Positions 48,521 to 59,536 of a stretch of 64,000 bases of DNA are shown one piece after another. How positions within the stretch are numbered: the first letter of the stretch is position 1; each line of letters opens with the position of its first letter. Source of the stretch: Eledone cirrhosa (lineage: Eukaryota; Mollusca; Cephalopoda; Octopoda; Eledonidae); assembly GCA_964016885.1 (NCBI GenBank), contig OZ024744.1, positions 22,028,298 through 22,092,297 of the forward strand. Direction: 5' to 3'. The notes below the pieces were generated by a model. That model was not told the DNA's origin. It did not search any database and saw only the letters and a program-made list of their open reading frames with translations. A program made the translations under genes and the position numbers.

Positions 48521-48785
48521 TGTAGAAACTGCGTCGGGTCCACCAACTAGAGTTCCTTTTGAACCCTTAACTTAGTTCTCAGAAATATTCATCTTGGCAT
48601 TATATAACATGTCTGGCCCTTTTAACGGCTTATTTTTTCCAGTTGAGTGGACTGGAGCAACGTGAAGTAAAGTTTCTTGCTCAAGAACACAATGTGCGGC
48701 AGGAAATCGAACATAACATTACAATATTTTCTTCTGTGAAGATTGTAAAGTTGTTTGATTTTAACCATTAAACATGGCACCTTAT

Positions 48786-49215
<430 letters not shown>

Positions 49216-50270
49216 CAGGTATAAACTGGTGTTTTGTTGCGTCCTTTTATGTCAAATGTATTATATATCGAATCGAAAGGATTCAATAAATAAGAGATCG
49301 TTGAAATAAGTAAGAAACTGAAATTAGTATTAGGGTCGATATGATTGATTACAAACGCATGAACAAAGTAACTCGGCATGGCCGCTGTCCAATGACTGAA
49401 GCCAGTTAAAAGGCAGACAAAAATAATATAAAAGAAAAAAATTTAAATAAATACATCAAACAATATTTATCGCTACTCTACTGATTCTGCTACTCTGCGT
49501 TCCTGAGATATTTTAATTTCTTTGTATCAAGAGACAGAGAACCATGAATTATTGACAGGTGAACTTATAATATTGTGGATTTGCAGAACCGATAGAGCGT
49601 TTGACAAAATGTCCTGCGCTATTTATTTACGACATTTTTTAACGACTTTCTTTTATGTTATTTTTTTTTATGTTGATATTTTTATAATTCTTAGGTCGAT
49701 AAAAAAGAAAGAAAAATCTGTGGAGAACACTCTTCTTTACAAGACCACTCTCGCAGAATAAGACAGTATCGTGTATGAGGTACACATGTTTTATAGTGAG
49801 AAAGCTTAAGTGTAGAGAAGCATGTACAGTGTTGGCTCTAGGTTTTGCCTTAAAATAGTATTATGGCCAAATTAGACCGAATGTCAATGAATAATATGCT
49901 GCTAGGTTCCTTGCACATAGAAAAAAAGATGCGGTTGGTCTATCCACATCAACCACAACAAGAATCTTGAAACATCGAAGAAACTTCTACGTGGTCACTC
50001 GGCCTGCTAAGCATAGTTCCCAAATTTTCATCAAAATACACACGACCACATTCAGAAGAAAAAATGAAGATACTGGCCTTTGATGAGAGGTTTCAGTGGT
50101 GATTGATCTGCAGCTAAATAACAACACAGAGAGATTGAGAAGCTTGCTAATTGGATCAACTCTTAAGAGTTTTATTTGTTTGGTTTACGTGTGGGTTAAG
50201 TAGGTACGGAGATGTAATATATATACATATATACATACATGCATATATTTATATGAGTGTGCGTGTATGA

Positions 50271-50277
<7 letters not shown>

Positions 50278-50308
<31 letters not shown>
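50278..50308. repeat. (TA)n microsatellite
   Basis: TA run directly 5' of the SINE at 50311. Confidence 0.95.
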
Positions 50309-50310
<2 letters not shown>

Positions 50311-50311
<1 letters not shown>

Positions 50312-50620
50312 TACGTTAGAACGTCAATACTTTATAGTATTCGTTCGAGCTCTCTACTCCCTCAGTTCAAATCCTGCCAAGGTCAACTTTACCTTTCATC
50401 CTTTCGAGGTCGATATAAAAAAGTACCAGTCTAGTACTGAGGTTGATTCTTCCTCTATATCTCTTTCTCGTTTCCTCTCTCTCACTTTCTATCTTTCTCT
50501 GGACCGAATCTGCTGTTCTCACGTCTGGAGACGAGATGGTGTCTTCCAGGATTAAAATGCCCAAGAAACGGCTAATGACAATACGGCGTCCCTACAACTC
50601 TATCTGGAGTTACGGGTCTA
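50311..50620 (+). mobile_element. Long tRNA-derived SINE (type 2), sense copy
   Basis: Head truncated at the TA run; CAGTTCAAATCCTGCCAAGG (B-box), TTTCGAGGTCGATATAAAAA, AAAGTACCAG, a polypyrimidine core (CTTCCTCTATATCTCTTTC, then CTCTCTCACTTTC), GAATCTGCTGTTC, ATGGTGTCTTCCAGG and the 3' end GGAGTTACGGGTCTA. About 310 bp. Three further copies are in the window. Confidence 0.88.
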
Positions 50621-50632
50621 GTCCATATATAC

Positions 50633-50745
<113 letters not shown>

Positions 50746-50749
50746 CATA

Positions 50750-51046
50750 GGCGTTACCTCGTCAGATAGAGTGCTTTGAGTTATTAATTCTGACTCTCTG
50801 TTACCTCAGTTCAAATCCTATCGAAGTCAACTTTCCGTTTCATTCTGTCAAGATCGATAAAAAAAAGTACCAGTATAGAACTGGAGTCAATTTGCATCTC
50901 TATTCCTTTTTCTAACATCCCCTCTCTCTCACTTTCTCCCCTTCACTAGAAGAAATATGCTGTGTTCAAACCTGGAAATCCCCAGAACACTAAGAAACTC
51001 CATATGTTAATATGGCGCCCCTACGACCTATCGGATACGGATCCAG
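50750..51046 (+). mobile_element. Long tRNA-derived SINE (type 2), sense copy
   Basis: GGCGTTACCTCGTCAGATAG head, CAGTTCAAATCCTATCG B-box, AAAAGTACCAG, the pyrimidine core, AAATATGCTGTGTTCAAAC and a diverged 3' end (CCCCTACGACC...GGATACGG). Confidence 0.85.
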
Positions 51047-51059
51047 GCCACACCGCACA

Positions 51060-51166
<107 letters not shown>

Positions 51167-51510
51167 TCAGATAGGGTATGGTAAAATCAGGTAGACGATA
51201 ACCCACCAGACTACTCGATACTTGAGGTAGTTGGGTGGGTAATATGAAAAAATTCAGGAACCGACAACTGAGCTCCGACCGTTTCGACAGCTGGATCCGA
51301 ATTAAAGCGCCAGAATTCGAACGGCAAGACACAAAACTAGCAGATAAAAAAAAGAGCACTTTTAAGATTTTTTTTACTTTGACTCTCTGCCCATATATGG
51401 ATTATACCCTTTCATAAGTCCAGCTAGATACCCGCCGTTCGAATACTGGTGCTTTAGTTCAAATCTAGCTGTTGAAAAGGCCGGAGTTCAGTCATCGGGG
51501 ACCTGGATCT

Positions 51511-51515
<5 letters not shown>

Positions 51516-51568
<53 letters not shown>
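51516..51568. repeat. (TA)n microsatellite
   Basis: TA run immediately before the first 612-bp unit. Confidence 0.96.
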
Positions 51569-51572
<4 letters not shown>

Positions 51573-52180
51573 GAATAATCGAGTATCGAAAAATCGGCGC
51601 ACGAGTTCACGATAAACAAAATTCGAAATGAGCGGCAGAGGGCTCAATAATTCAGATAAATCAGAGCTATAACTATCGTTAAAATACCGTCACACATAGA
51701 ACATGTCTAAAATCAACCATACGACCGAAAAATTGCGATCTGGAAGATTCGGGACACTCAGATAAAATATCAATAAATCAATAAATCAAATGAATGTAAA
51801 AAGCATACCCGGACCCGCTAGAAAGATGGTAAATCTAGCTTCTTGGGTTTCTGTAAATCCTTAAACTGCCCTCTATCAGCTCACATAAAAATATATAAGA
51901 CTTTTAGAAGCCAGCGGACCGGAATTTACTTCCTCAACGAGCTTTTGTCCGAACGAATGAAAAGGCATAACCCAGGTTGAAAAAACGCACATGGAATTCA
52001 GCAAGGGAGATAACCTCTATATCCGCAAAAAATATTCGGGAAAATGTGGAAATACACATATCGAATAAGAGTGCTCAATAGACATGTTAAAATAAACAGG
52101 AGCTATTCATCATTTAATAGAATCGACAAAAAATGAACAATAAAATTAACTGGTCAATAGCTAAGTCTAGAGCTAAATAT
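51569..52180 (+). repeat. 612-bp tandem repeat, unit 1
   Basis: Begins AGTAGAATAATCGAGTATCG. The next unit starts with the same bases at 52181. The last 90 bp (after CTCAATAGACATG) are present only in this unit. No open frame or known element recognised. Confidence 0.95.
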
Positions 52181-52691
52181 AGTAGAATAATCGAGTATCG
52201 AAAAATCGGCGCACGAGTTCACGATAAACAAAATTCGAAATGAGCGGCAGAGGGCTCAATAATTCAGATAAATCAGAGCTATAACTATCGTTAAAATACC
52301 GTCACACATAGAACATGTCTAAAATCAACCATACGACCGAAAAATTGCGATCTGGAAGTTTCGGGACACTCAGATAAAATATCAATAAATCAATAAATCA
52401 AATGAATGTAAAAAGCATACCCGGACCCGCTAGAAAGATGGTAAATCTAGCTTCTTGGGTTTCTGTAAATCCTTAAACTGCCCTCTATCAGCTCACATAA
52501 AAATATATAAGACTTCTAGAAGCCAGCGGACCGGAATTTACTTCCTCAACGAGTTTTGTCCGAACGAATGAAAAGGCATAACCCAGGTTGAAAAAACGCA
52601 CGTGGAATTCAGCAAGGGAGATAACCTCTATATCCGCAAAAAATATTCGGTAAAATGTGGAAATACACATATTGAATAAGAGTGCTCAATA

Positions 52692-52695
<4 letters not shown>
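52181..52695 (+). repeat. 612-bp tandem repeat, unit 2 (truncated)
   Basis: Differs from unit 1 by about six or seven substitutions or 1-bp indels over roughly 515 bp. It stops at CAATAGACAT and runs into (TA)n at 52696. Confidence 0.95.

Positions 52696-52778
<83 letters not shown>
52694..52778. repeat. (TA)n microsatellite
   Basis: About 85 bp of pure TA. Confidence 0.97.
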
Positions 52779-52780
<2 letters not shown>

Positions 52781-52786
52781 AATATA

Positions 52787-52831
52787 TAAGCAGCGATTCT
52801 TTGCTTAAACTTTAATCTGTTATTTTAATAA
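52787..52831 (-). repeat. Repeat module 'AACAGATTAAAG', inverted fragment
   Basis: AGCAGCGATTCTTTGCTTAA then ACTTTAATCTGTTATTTTAA, as at 11743-11788. A (TA)n run follows. Confidence 0.85.
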
Positions 52832-52855
52832 ATATATATATATATATATATATAT

Positions 52856-52955
52856 ACAATATATTAGTAAATGGAAACTATATTTATAAACCCATATTTA
52901 TTTTATTAAATAAATATGGTTTTATAAATATACTTTCCATTTATTAATATATTGT
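52856..52955. repeat. Near-perfect 100-bp AT-rich palindrome
   Basis: Left arm ACAATATATTAGTAAATGG... and right arm ending ...TTATTAATATATTGT are reverse complements over about 50 bp with only about three mismatches and no loop (centre near 52906). Could extrude as a cruciform. Confidence 0.9.
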
Positions 52956-53043
52956 GTATTTATCCACTAAATTGTTGAGTGCTTTATATCAGTTATTAAA
53001 AAGTTTTAAGCTTATTGAATCCCAACAAATTAAATATAAACTC

Positions 53044-53045
<2 letters not shown>

Positions 53046-53122
<77 letters not shown>
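53046..53122. repeat. (TA)n microsatellite
   Basis: About 75 bp of pure TA. Confidence 0.97.
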
Positions 53123-53124
<2 letters not shown>

Positions 53125-53159
53125 CGGGTCCATACTCTACATTAATTATAAAATATATT

Positions 53160-53211
53160 CGTTAAGCGACTGAGAGTACCATACTCCTCTCGGGACAGGA
53201 CGCCAGTCCAT

Positions 53212-53261
<50 letters not shown>

Positions 53262-53340
53262 AATATGGGTAAGATGAAATGTGTTGTGTGTGTGTGTGTG
53301 TGTACGTTTATTTTCTTATTTATATATATATATATATATA
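53160..53340 (-). repeat. Dispersed repeat end with CA/TA microsatellites
   Basis: Minus-strand GATGGACTGGCGTCCTGTCC followed by GAGAGGAGTATGGTACTC. The GACTGGCG-CCTGTCC core resembles a motif seen in several animal SINE/LINE tails. TA and TG microsatellites follow. 53461-53639 shows nothing clear. Confidence 0.45.
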
Positions 53341-53639
53341 TATTTGTTTTGCAAGATTTTTTATATGAAATTGTGTGTCGAAACACATATTGTTATACTT
53401 GGGAAGGGTCATATTGTAATATTGTCAGAAATAATAGAAAAACACACTAACTGTTTGGTTGGCTTTCGTTCTGTATCTTTTATATATCCATAGTTAATTT
53501 ATTAGCAATCAATGTTTATCATTGATTGACCAACGGTTAAAAATACAGATATAAATATATATGTATAATCTATCAAAGTTCTTTCGTCACGCATCTGCGA
53601 CATCATCAGTGGTACTATTATGTTTCCTCTGGCTGTATT

Positions 53640-53935
53640 GTAAAGTATACTTTACAATGTATATGTATGTATGCAAGTGTATATGCAGTTATCAGATGCA
53701 GGATTTTTAGAATGTTTTACACATTTTTACTGTTCCATTAATAGATTGTACTTGTAATTTCCTAACTAATCGTGTTCTTTCTGTTCCTGCGAAGCCTCGC
53801 TTCTCAATATGTATACTGAGGCAGTTACTAATGTATCCGAGTACCCCAATAATCACGGGTATAAATCTGAATGTATAGTCAGAGTGGAGTATCTGGAGAT
53901 TTCTCATTGGATTTTTCATTAGTTCAGCATAGATA
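53640..53935 (-). pseudogene. RLE-type LINE, 3' fragment of the endonuclease
   Basis: The 70-codon minus-strand frame MRNLQILHSDYTFRFIPVII...VLGYISNCLS, GFAGTERTRLVRKLQVQS, GTVKMCKTF aligns with the C-terminus of the longer copy at 56060-58870. It is the tail of the restriction-like endonuclease domain and the 3' UTR. 5'-truncated at about 53940; the 3' side ends in a TGTATGTATG tract. Confidence 0.82.
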
Positions 53936-54837
53936 TTATAGATATTATGTATGTATGTATAACATGATTTTCTGTATAAGACAAATGCAAGAAAAATGCA
54001 TTGAGTAGTGTGTCATTCTATATCAAGTCTTTGTCAACCCAACGAATGCCTTTGACACATTTAACAGTGATGAACTTTGGATAATAATAAAGTAGGATGT
54101 CCACCCAAGTTTGTGAGTATGCTAAAGCAGCTGCATAGAAATATAAAAGCTCGGGTTACCTTCAATGGTTCACTATTTGGGGAAATCTCAATTGACAACG
54201 GGGTAAAGCAAGGTGATATTCCTGCTTTTCTCCATTTTCTTGCTCACACATGCTTTCTATGATTGTGACAGAGGCATTGTTTTACGGTTCAGAACCACTG
54301 GAAAGGTTTTCAACTGAAGAAGGTTTAATGCTAAGACAAAAACTTTTCAAGCTTTGATCAGAGACCTTCTTTACGCCGACGATGCTGACTTCCTAGCACA
54401 CACAGAAGCTGACATACAACACATTATGGGCCCTTTCTCCTCCTCTTGTACAGCATTAGGGCTTACAATCAGCCTTAAAAGACCAAAGTGATGTTTACCC
54501 CTGCTCCTGGGGAACCATATACTGAACCCAATAACATGGTTGATGGAACCAGGTTGGGAGTAGTAGATAAGTGTGTCTACTTGGGTAGCACACTCTCAAA
54601 TGATGACTCCTTGGATGCTGAAATACATCTGCGCATCCAGAAGGCCTCTGTTGCCTTCGGAAAATTGCAGAAGAGAGTTTGGGTATATCGCAACATTACC
54701 AATTATACCAAAATGTGTGTGTATCGATCGTGTGTTCTGTCTGCTCTTTTGTACTCCGCCGAAACCTGGACGCTATTCCGCAAACACACAAAATTGCTTG
54801 AGCGTTTTCAGCAGAAATGTTTAAGGCAGATATTGGC

Positions 54838-54889
54838 AAGACAAAAACTTTTCAAGCTTTGATCAGAGACCTTCTTTACGCCGACGATG
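54838..54889 (+). repeat. Duplicated YADD-coding segment
   Basis: 52 bp identical to 54333-54384 (AAGACAAAAACTTTTCAAGC to CGCCGACGATG), 505 bp downstream of its source. GGCAAGAC occurs on both sides of the insert, suggesting template switching by microhomology. Confidence 0.9.
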
Positions 54890-55256
54890 GCAAGACAGAA
54901 CTCCAGGCATCCATGTTCTTATGAAAGTAGAATGTCCAAGCATTGAGTACCAAGTAACATATTTTCAAATATGCTGGACAGAACATATCGTCCGCATGAA
55001 AGAAAGCAGGATTCCGAAGCAACTGTTTTACGGTGACCTCCATCTTGGAAAATGGCCTCAACACAAACCGAAAATGAGGTACAAGAACAGCATCAAGAAC
55101 AATCTCAACGAGCTGACATTTGATATAGACAACTGGGAGGAGAGAGATATAAATAGGGCTGAGTGGAGATAGCACATAAAGGGCAGTTACAAAACTTTTG
55201 AGGAATGTCATCTAGAATATAAACAACTGAAGCGTCAACTCCGGAAGAGCGTTGCT

Positions 55257-55525
55257 CACAGTCTTGATGATGTCATCAGTAGCTGGACATACAAGTTCTG
55301 TCAACGTGTACTCCTCTCAAAGGCTGGTTAGGGTCAGGCGGAAGGGCTGTACTCACAGTCTTGATGATGTCATCGGTAGCTGGACATACAAGTCCTGTCA
55401 ACGTGTACTCCTCTCAAAGGCTGGTTAGGGTTAGGCGGAAGGGCTGTACTCACAGTCTTGATGATGTCATCAGTAGCTGGACATACAAGTTCTGTCAACG
55501 TGTACTCCTCTCAAAGACTGGTTAT
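55257..55525 (+). repeat. 97-bp tandem triplication inside the LINE
   Basis: CACAGTCTTGATGATGTCAT starts at 55257, 55354 and 55451; the third unit is cut after about 75 bp. 97 is not divisible by three, so the frame is destroyed. The unit encodes W-TYK-FCQRVLLSK, the start of a zinc finger. Confidence 0.95.
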
Positions 55526-55901
55526 CTTAGACACCTGAAGTCATGTCAGCAGGATAACCACCCGCAACACCACTCAACAAAAACCTGGTGAAACAACGTG
55601 TGTGGTATGCAACAAAGTGTGTAGAACTAGTTCTGGACTAAACAGACACATGGTGGTACATAAAGATTGTGTCCCACAGGCTGACACCATCGGTCCTGTA
55701 GGAGGCACAACTCTCTTCTGTATCCTGTGTCATAAACCATGTAGATCTACAGCTGGCCTACAAAGTCATCTACGGAGTCATGGATGTGGATGGGATGACA
55801 ATGAAAAATCAATAAGAGGCGGCAGTCGTCTGTGATGACGCTGCAATCCTCATGTATGTATATATATATGTTCTTCTGGTTTTATAATTTCACAAAGTGT
55901 T

Positions 55902-55956
55902 ACCAATAGAGAGAGAGTCGGTTTCTAACATAGACACAAGACTCTCTCATTGGAAT
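55902..55956. repeat. Imperfect hairpin CCAATAGAGAGAG / CTCTCTCATTGG
   Basis: Arms of about 15 bp separated by 23 bp, between the two LINEs. Function unknown. Confidence 0.5.
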
Positions 55957-55977
55957 TTACACAACATCAACTAGGTA

Positions 55978-56080
55978 GATATGTATGTCTGCATGTGTAG
56001 ATATGGATGTTATTGTATGTGTGGATGTGTATGTTTTGAGTTGTATGTGTGCATGTGTATATGCTTTGTATCTGTAGACG
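55978..56080. repeat. (TATG)n/(TGTG)n degenerate microsatellite
   Basis: TATGTATG and related tetranucleotides at the 3' end of the minus-strand RLE-type LINE. Confidence 0.85.
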
Positions 56081-56149
56081 TGTATATGCAGTTATTAGAT
56101 GTAACATTTTTGGAATGCTTTACATATTTTTACTCTTCCATTAACGAAT

Positions 56150-58590
56150 TGTACTTGTATTTCCTAACTAGTTGTGTTCTTTCTGTTCCTGTGAAGCCTA
56201 TCTTCTCAAGATTTGTACTGAGGCAGTTACTAACATATCCCAGTGCCACAGAAACAAATCTAAAGGTGTAATCAGGGTGGAGTATCTGCAGATTTCTCAT
56301 CAGTTCTGCATAAATATTCTCCTTTTCGCTAATCTTTGATATTATATTGGCATCTGCTGGGCAGCTGACTTCTACTACTGTACATGCCTTCTTTTCCCTG
56401 TCTCATATCATAATATGTGGTCTGTTATGCCTGCATTTATTGGGGTTTTTACTGGAACATTTCACCAGTACCCTTTCATATTATGTACGTGGATGTCTTC
56501 CACATTGCTGTAGCTTTTAATGTGTTTATTATCGGGGCTATCGTTTCTACGAACTGCATTGTACAGTGTTTTGGCCACTACATCATGCCTCATAGGTAGA
56601 TAGTACCACGATGACATCTTTGGACAGCTGCTGATGACATGGTTGATATCCTCGATGTTAGTTCTGCAGAGTCTGCACTTGTTATCACATCTAGGTGTTT
56701 TGCCTGCATCCCTATCTCTTTTGTGAATCAGGTATTTCGTGTTAATCTCCTGTTCTTGGATTGCAAAAGCGTATCCTTCAAAGTGGGAGCCAATATAGCG
56801 GTTGTTGGTCCAAGATAGACTACTTTCCTTATCTATATTACTCTCACTCCGGAGCTTCCTGGCAACATATCCATGCATGATTATTTTGCTGATAGGCATG
56901 CAGTTTTTCATCCATGGATTCACTGCGATGCGATACTGCTGAGCGACTTCCCTGGGTGTGAGTTTTTGATTATCACACAGGGAATATCTCTCGAGGAGTT
57001 CCTTCCCAATTCTCATGATCTTATCTGTTTCGTGCAGATAGACTTGCTCAAGGTTTGTAGATGTTGTCGGAGAGATATGATGCGACATTCAAATGTTGTT
57101 TGGACTGATGTTAGGCCCCTGTCTCCCTGCTTACGTTTCAAGTAAAGGCGGTCGCTGTCACTGTTGATGTGGAAGTTTCCGGTGATCTTTAGTATTTTTC
57201 TAGTTCCAACATCAACTGCTCGGATTTCGTCTATCGTCCAATTGAGTATTCCAAACGTTGGTGTTAGGACAGGCACAGAAAACACATTGTGAGCCATTGT
57301 TTTTTTTTGCGCAGAGAGTTCCGATGACCAGATCTTTCTTAATCGGGTGTAGTATTCCCTGGTTACGCGTACTTTATTACATATACCATTATAGGATATG
57401 TTCTCATCTATCCCCAGGTATCTGTAGCAGTCTTCATCAGATATCGGTGAAACAGTTAGGCCATTGATGACAAACTTGCTAGATTGGGTTGTTTTTCCTC
57501 GCTTCCCAGTCATGTATGAGCATTTATCTTGGCCAAACTCCATTCCTATATCCTTTGAGAACGTTGTAACCAGGTCAATAGTTTTCTTCATCCCATCTAT
57601 GTTCTTGGCATAGAGTTTCAGATCGTCCACAAAGAAATTATGGGTTAGGTTCGTATTTCTGTCCTGCTGTGAGCCAATGATGTATCCATCACATTTTTTT
57701 AGCAGAAAGGACAAGGGGTTTAATGACGAAATGAAAACATCACAGAGAGACTGTCCCCCTGAAATATGCCCCTGCAATATTTTATTTTATCAGTGAAAAT
57801 AGAGTCCCCCCTCTCTGTCTCTAACCTTAGGATTGTAGCCCAAGAAGAAGACAGCCGCTCTATGGCTCTGAAAATAATGTCAGGGACTTTAGCAAGTTGG
57901 AGAGCCTCTATCATCCAAGAGGGGGTAACAGAATCGATAGCTTTGCTGTAGTCCAGCCAGACTGTAGCCATATTCCTCCTGAGTTGTCGCACCTCCGACA
58001 TCGCAGTTTTGTTGATTAGGAGTTGTTCAACACATCCCCAAACCCCTTTCTTTCCAGCTGCTTGTTCATCTGTGATGATGTTATTATTTTCACAGTGATC
58101 TTGGAGGAATAGGTTCAGGCAGGCTGTATACATCTTATACATCAGGTTCTTGCATGCAATGGGCCGGTAGTTTTTTGCCAAGTGGGTGTCTTTGTTCTTG
58201 GGGACGAGTAATATTTGTGCTAATGTCAACCATTCTGGTATAAGTATATCTCCCTTAAGAACTTGTTGGTAGAGGTCAGTAAGATACCTCCGATAGAATA
58301 TCAGTTTTTTTATCCCAGTAGCCGACAATCATGTCTCTTCCTGGTGTTTTCTTATCTTGGAGTTTTCCTATCACAGTCTCAAGGGTACCCTCACTTATTT
58401 CGTATGTTTTTTGTTGTAGTGTAGGAGCAATAGTTCTTTCGGATTTCTTTTAGCCACATTGCATCTTGGTTGACATTTTTCTTTTCACCCCATATTTTGC
58501 TCCAAAAGGAATCTATGTCTTTCAGTAACACGTATTATTTTGTTCTTCATATGTCTATAGATTGATGTTTGGTTTCGTCTGAATCTTTTA
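56150..58590 (-). pseudogene. RLE-LINE protein: RT, CCHC and inactive restriction-like endonuclease
   Basis: RT part (58328-57720): YRPIACKNLMYKMYTACLN, ITDEQAAGKKGVWGC, WLDYSKAIDSV (motif A), FQGDSLS; after a frameshift near 57740, FVDDLKLYAK (catalytic, residues 49-52 of the 57777-57013 frame), YRYLGIDENI, TRKILKITGNFH. After another frameshift near 57060: CRLCRTNIEDINHVISSC (C-x2-C-x8-H-x4-C) and YYLPMRHDVVAKTLYNAV. The endonuclease follows in another frame: RPHIMI, TGA (56405-56403) where Trp is expected, DRE, VVEVSCPADAN. His (56417-56415) replaces the catalytic Asp of the usual PD. So nuclease and frame are both broken. Confidence 0.85.
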
Positions 58591-58832
58591 TTAAGCACTT
58601 TTCAGGTATCGGAGTTTATCGCTAACAGCTCTCAATTCTTGTTTGAGGGTGATCAGCTTATATTGATGAGTTCTGGTTCTACTGTTACCAAACATCGTCT
58701 CTATTTTATTTTTCACTCTTTGTTGGCGAGGAGTGAGGTTTTTTTGTGTTTGTTTGCATATAAGGAGCATTGTCACATATCCTATGATTTTTCGTAGGTC
58801 AGCAATCTTTTTTCCTATTTTAGTTATATATG

Positions 58833-58862
58833 ATGGTATGTATGTATGTATGTATGTATGTA
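58833..58862. repeat. (TATG)n microsatellite
   Basis: Seven or so TATG units separating the minus-strand RLE-LINE from plus-strand sequence. It yields a spurious THIHTYIHTYI N-terminus. Confidence 0.95.
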
Positions 58863-58870
58863 TGGTCACC

Positions 58871-59466
58871 AGTTGGTGCTACTGGTAACACGTATCCGAG
58901 TACAACCTGTCTCATGGTCGGGTCGTTGGCGACTAAACTGGCAACACCACCAAGGTTACTTGGTGAGGAGGGTGACTTTGGACATCCTGCAGGACTAAAA
59001 AACAAAACCTGTCAAAGGGCAAAGGAGCTCTTAAGAGTCAATGGCCATCCAAAATCACCGGGAGAGATGACCCCTTAGCCTTTGTCAAGGCAGAATTCTA
59101 GGAGAAGGAAAACTCTGATATAACACCTGCAACCCTGATGGTATCCAATAATGTTGACTTGTCTTCATTTTGGTAAATATCATCTTGGTTAAGAGAGTGG
59201 GACTGGCTTTGTGCAGTGCCTTTGCTCACTATAAAAGCTTCACGGCACAGGCATTGCTTTATATCTGGAGATCTATCTGCACTTGTCAACACATGGTACC
59301 ATGGGCCCAGCACTGTGTCAATAATTGTCACAGGTGTAGTGTTTGTACCAGAGTCTTTAAGTCGCTGGCTGGACTAAAAAGTCACACTCGTTCAGCGCAT
59401 CGGTAGGGGTTCTCCTACATGGATATAAAGTAGTGGCCGTACTCGAAAACGAGTTGGCAGCCACCG
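58871..59466 (+). mobile_element. C2H2-tailed LINE, degraded 3' end
   Basis: The last recognisable codons are CHRCSVCTRVFKSLAGLKSH then TRSAHR and a stop near 59408 (C-x2-C...H-x5-H), matching the third finger of the open copy. The 3' UTR contains TGGCCGTACTCGAAAACGAG followed by TTGGCAGCCACCG and then (TATG)n. The 58871-59160 part is unassigned sequence, possibly a diverged upstream segment. Confidence 0.7.
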
Positions 59467-59536
59467 TGTATGTATGTATGTATGTATGTATGTATGTATG
59501 TATGTATGTATGTATGTATGTATGTATGTATGTATG
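59467..59536. repeat. (TATG)n microsatellite
   Basis: Seventeen perfect TATG units joining the 3' tail of one LINE to the truncated 5' end of the next. It is in frame with the following ORF, giving an artefactual MYVC repeat. Confidence 0.98.

Larger units (their letters stand above)
54030..55845 (+). pseudogene. C2H2-tailed LINE ORF2, rearranged copy
   Basis: Same family as the open copy at 59537-61074. In order: AFDTFNSDELW (motif A region), GCPPKFVSMLKQLHRN, DNGVKQGDIPA, LLYADDADFLAHTEADIQH (YADD near 54375), MFTPAPGEPYTEPN, CVYLGSTLSNDDSLDAEI, SALLYSAETWTLF, HIVRMKESRIPKQLFYGDL, KMRYKNSIKNNL, then finger-like CNKVCRTSSGLNRHMVVH and CILCHKPCRSTAGLQSHLRS. Frameshifts break it. Two oddities: a 52-bp segment holding the YADD codons is copied into 54838-54889, and a 97-bp unit in the first finger region is triplicated (55257-55525). 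Non-functional. Confidence 0.88.
56060..58870 (-). mobile_element. RLE-type (R2/NeSL-like) LINE
   Basis: Minus-strand element with order: N-terminal region (KNLTPRQQRVKNKIETMFG, then FWSKIWGEKKN), RT, CCHC motif, restriction-like endonuclease, short 3' UTR. Both ends lie in (TATG)n-type repeats (55978-56080 and 58833-58862), and its N-terminal open frame begins within the microsatellite. The superfamily call rests on the RT-CCHC-(R/K)PD...D order, in contrast to the AP endonuclease of the Tx1-like copies; the exact clade is uncertain. Confidence 0.82.

Noticed and set aside
49830..50130. Possible Tc1-like transposase remnant
   Set aside because: Short stretches looked suggestive in translation, but no catalytic motif or consistent frame was found.
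59470..59536. MYVCMYVC N-terminus of the LINE frame as a real start or signal peptide
   Set aside because: It is the translated (TATG)n microsatellite that happens to be in frame.
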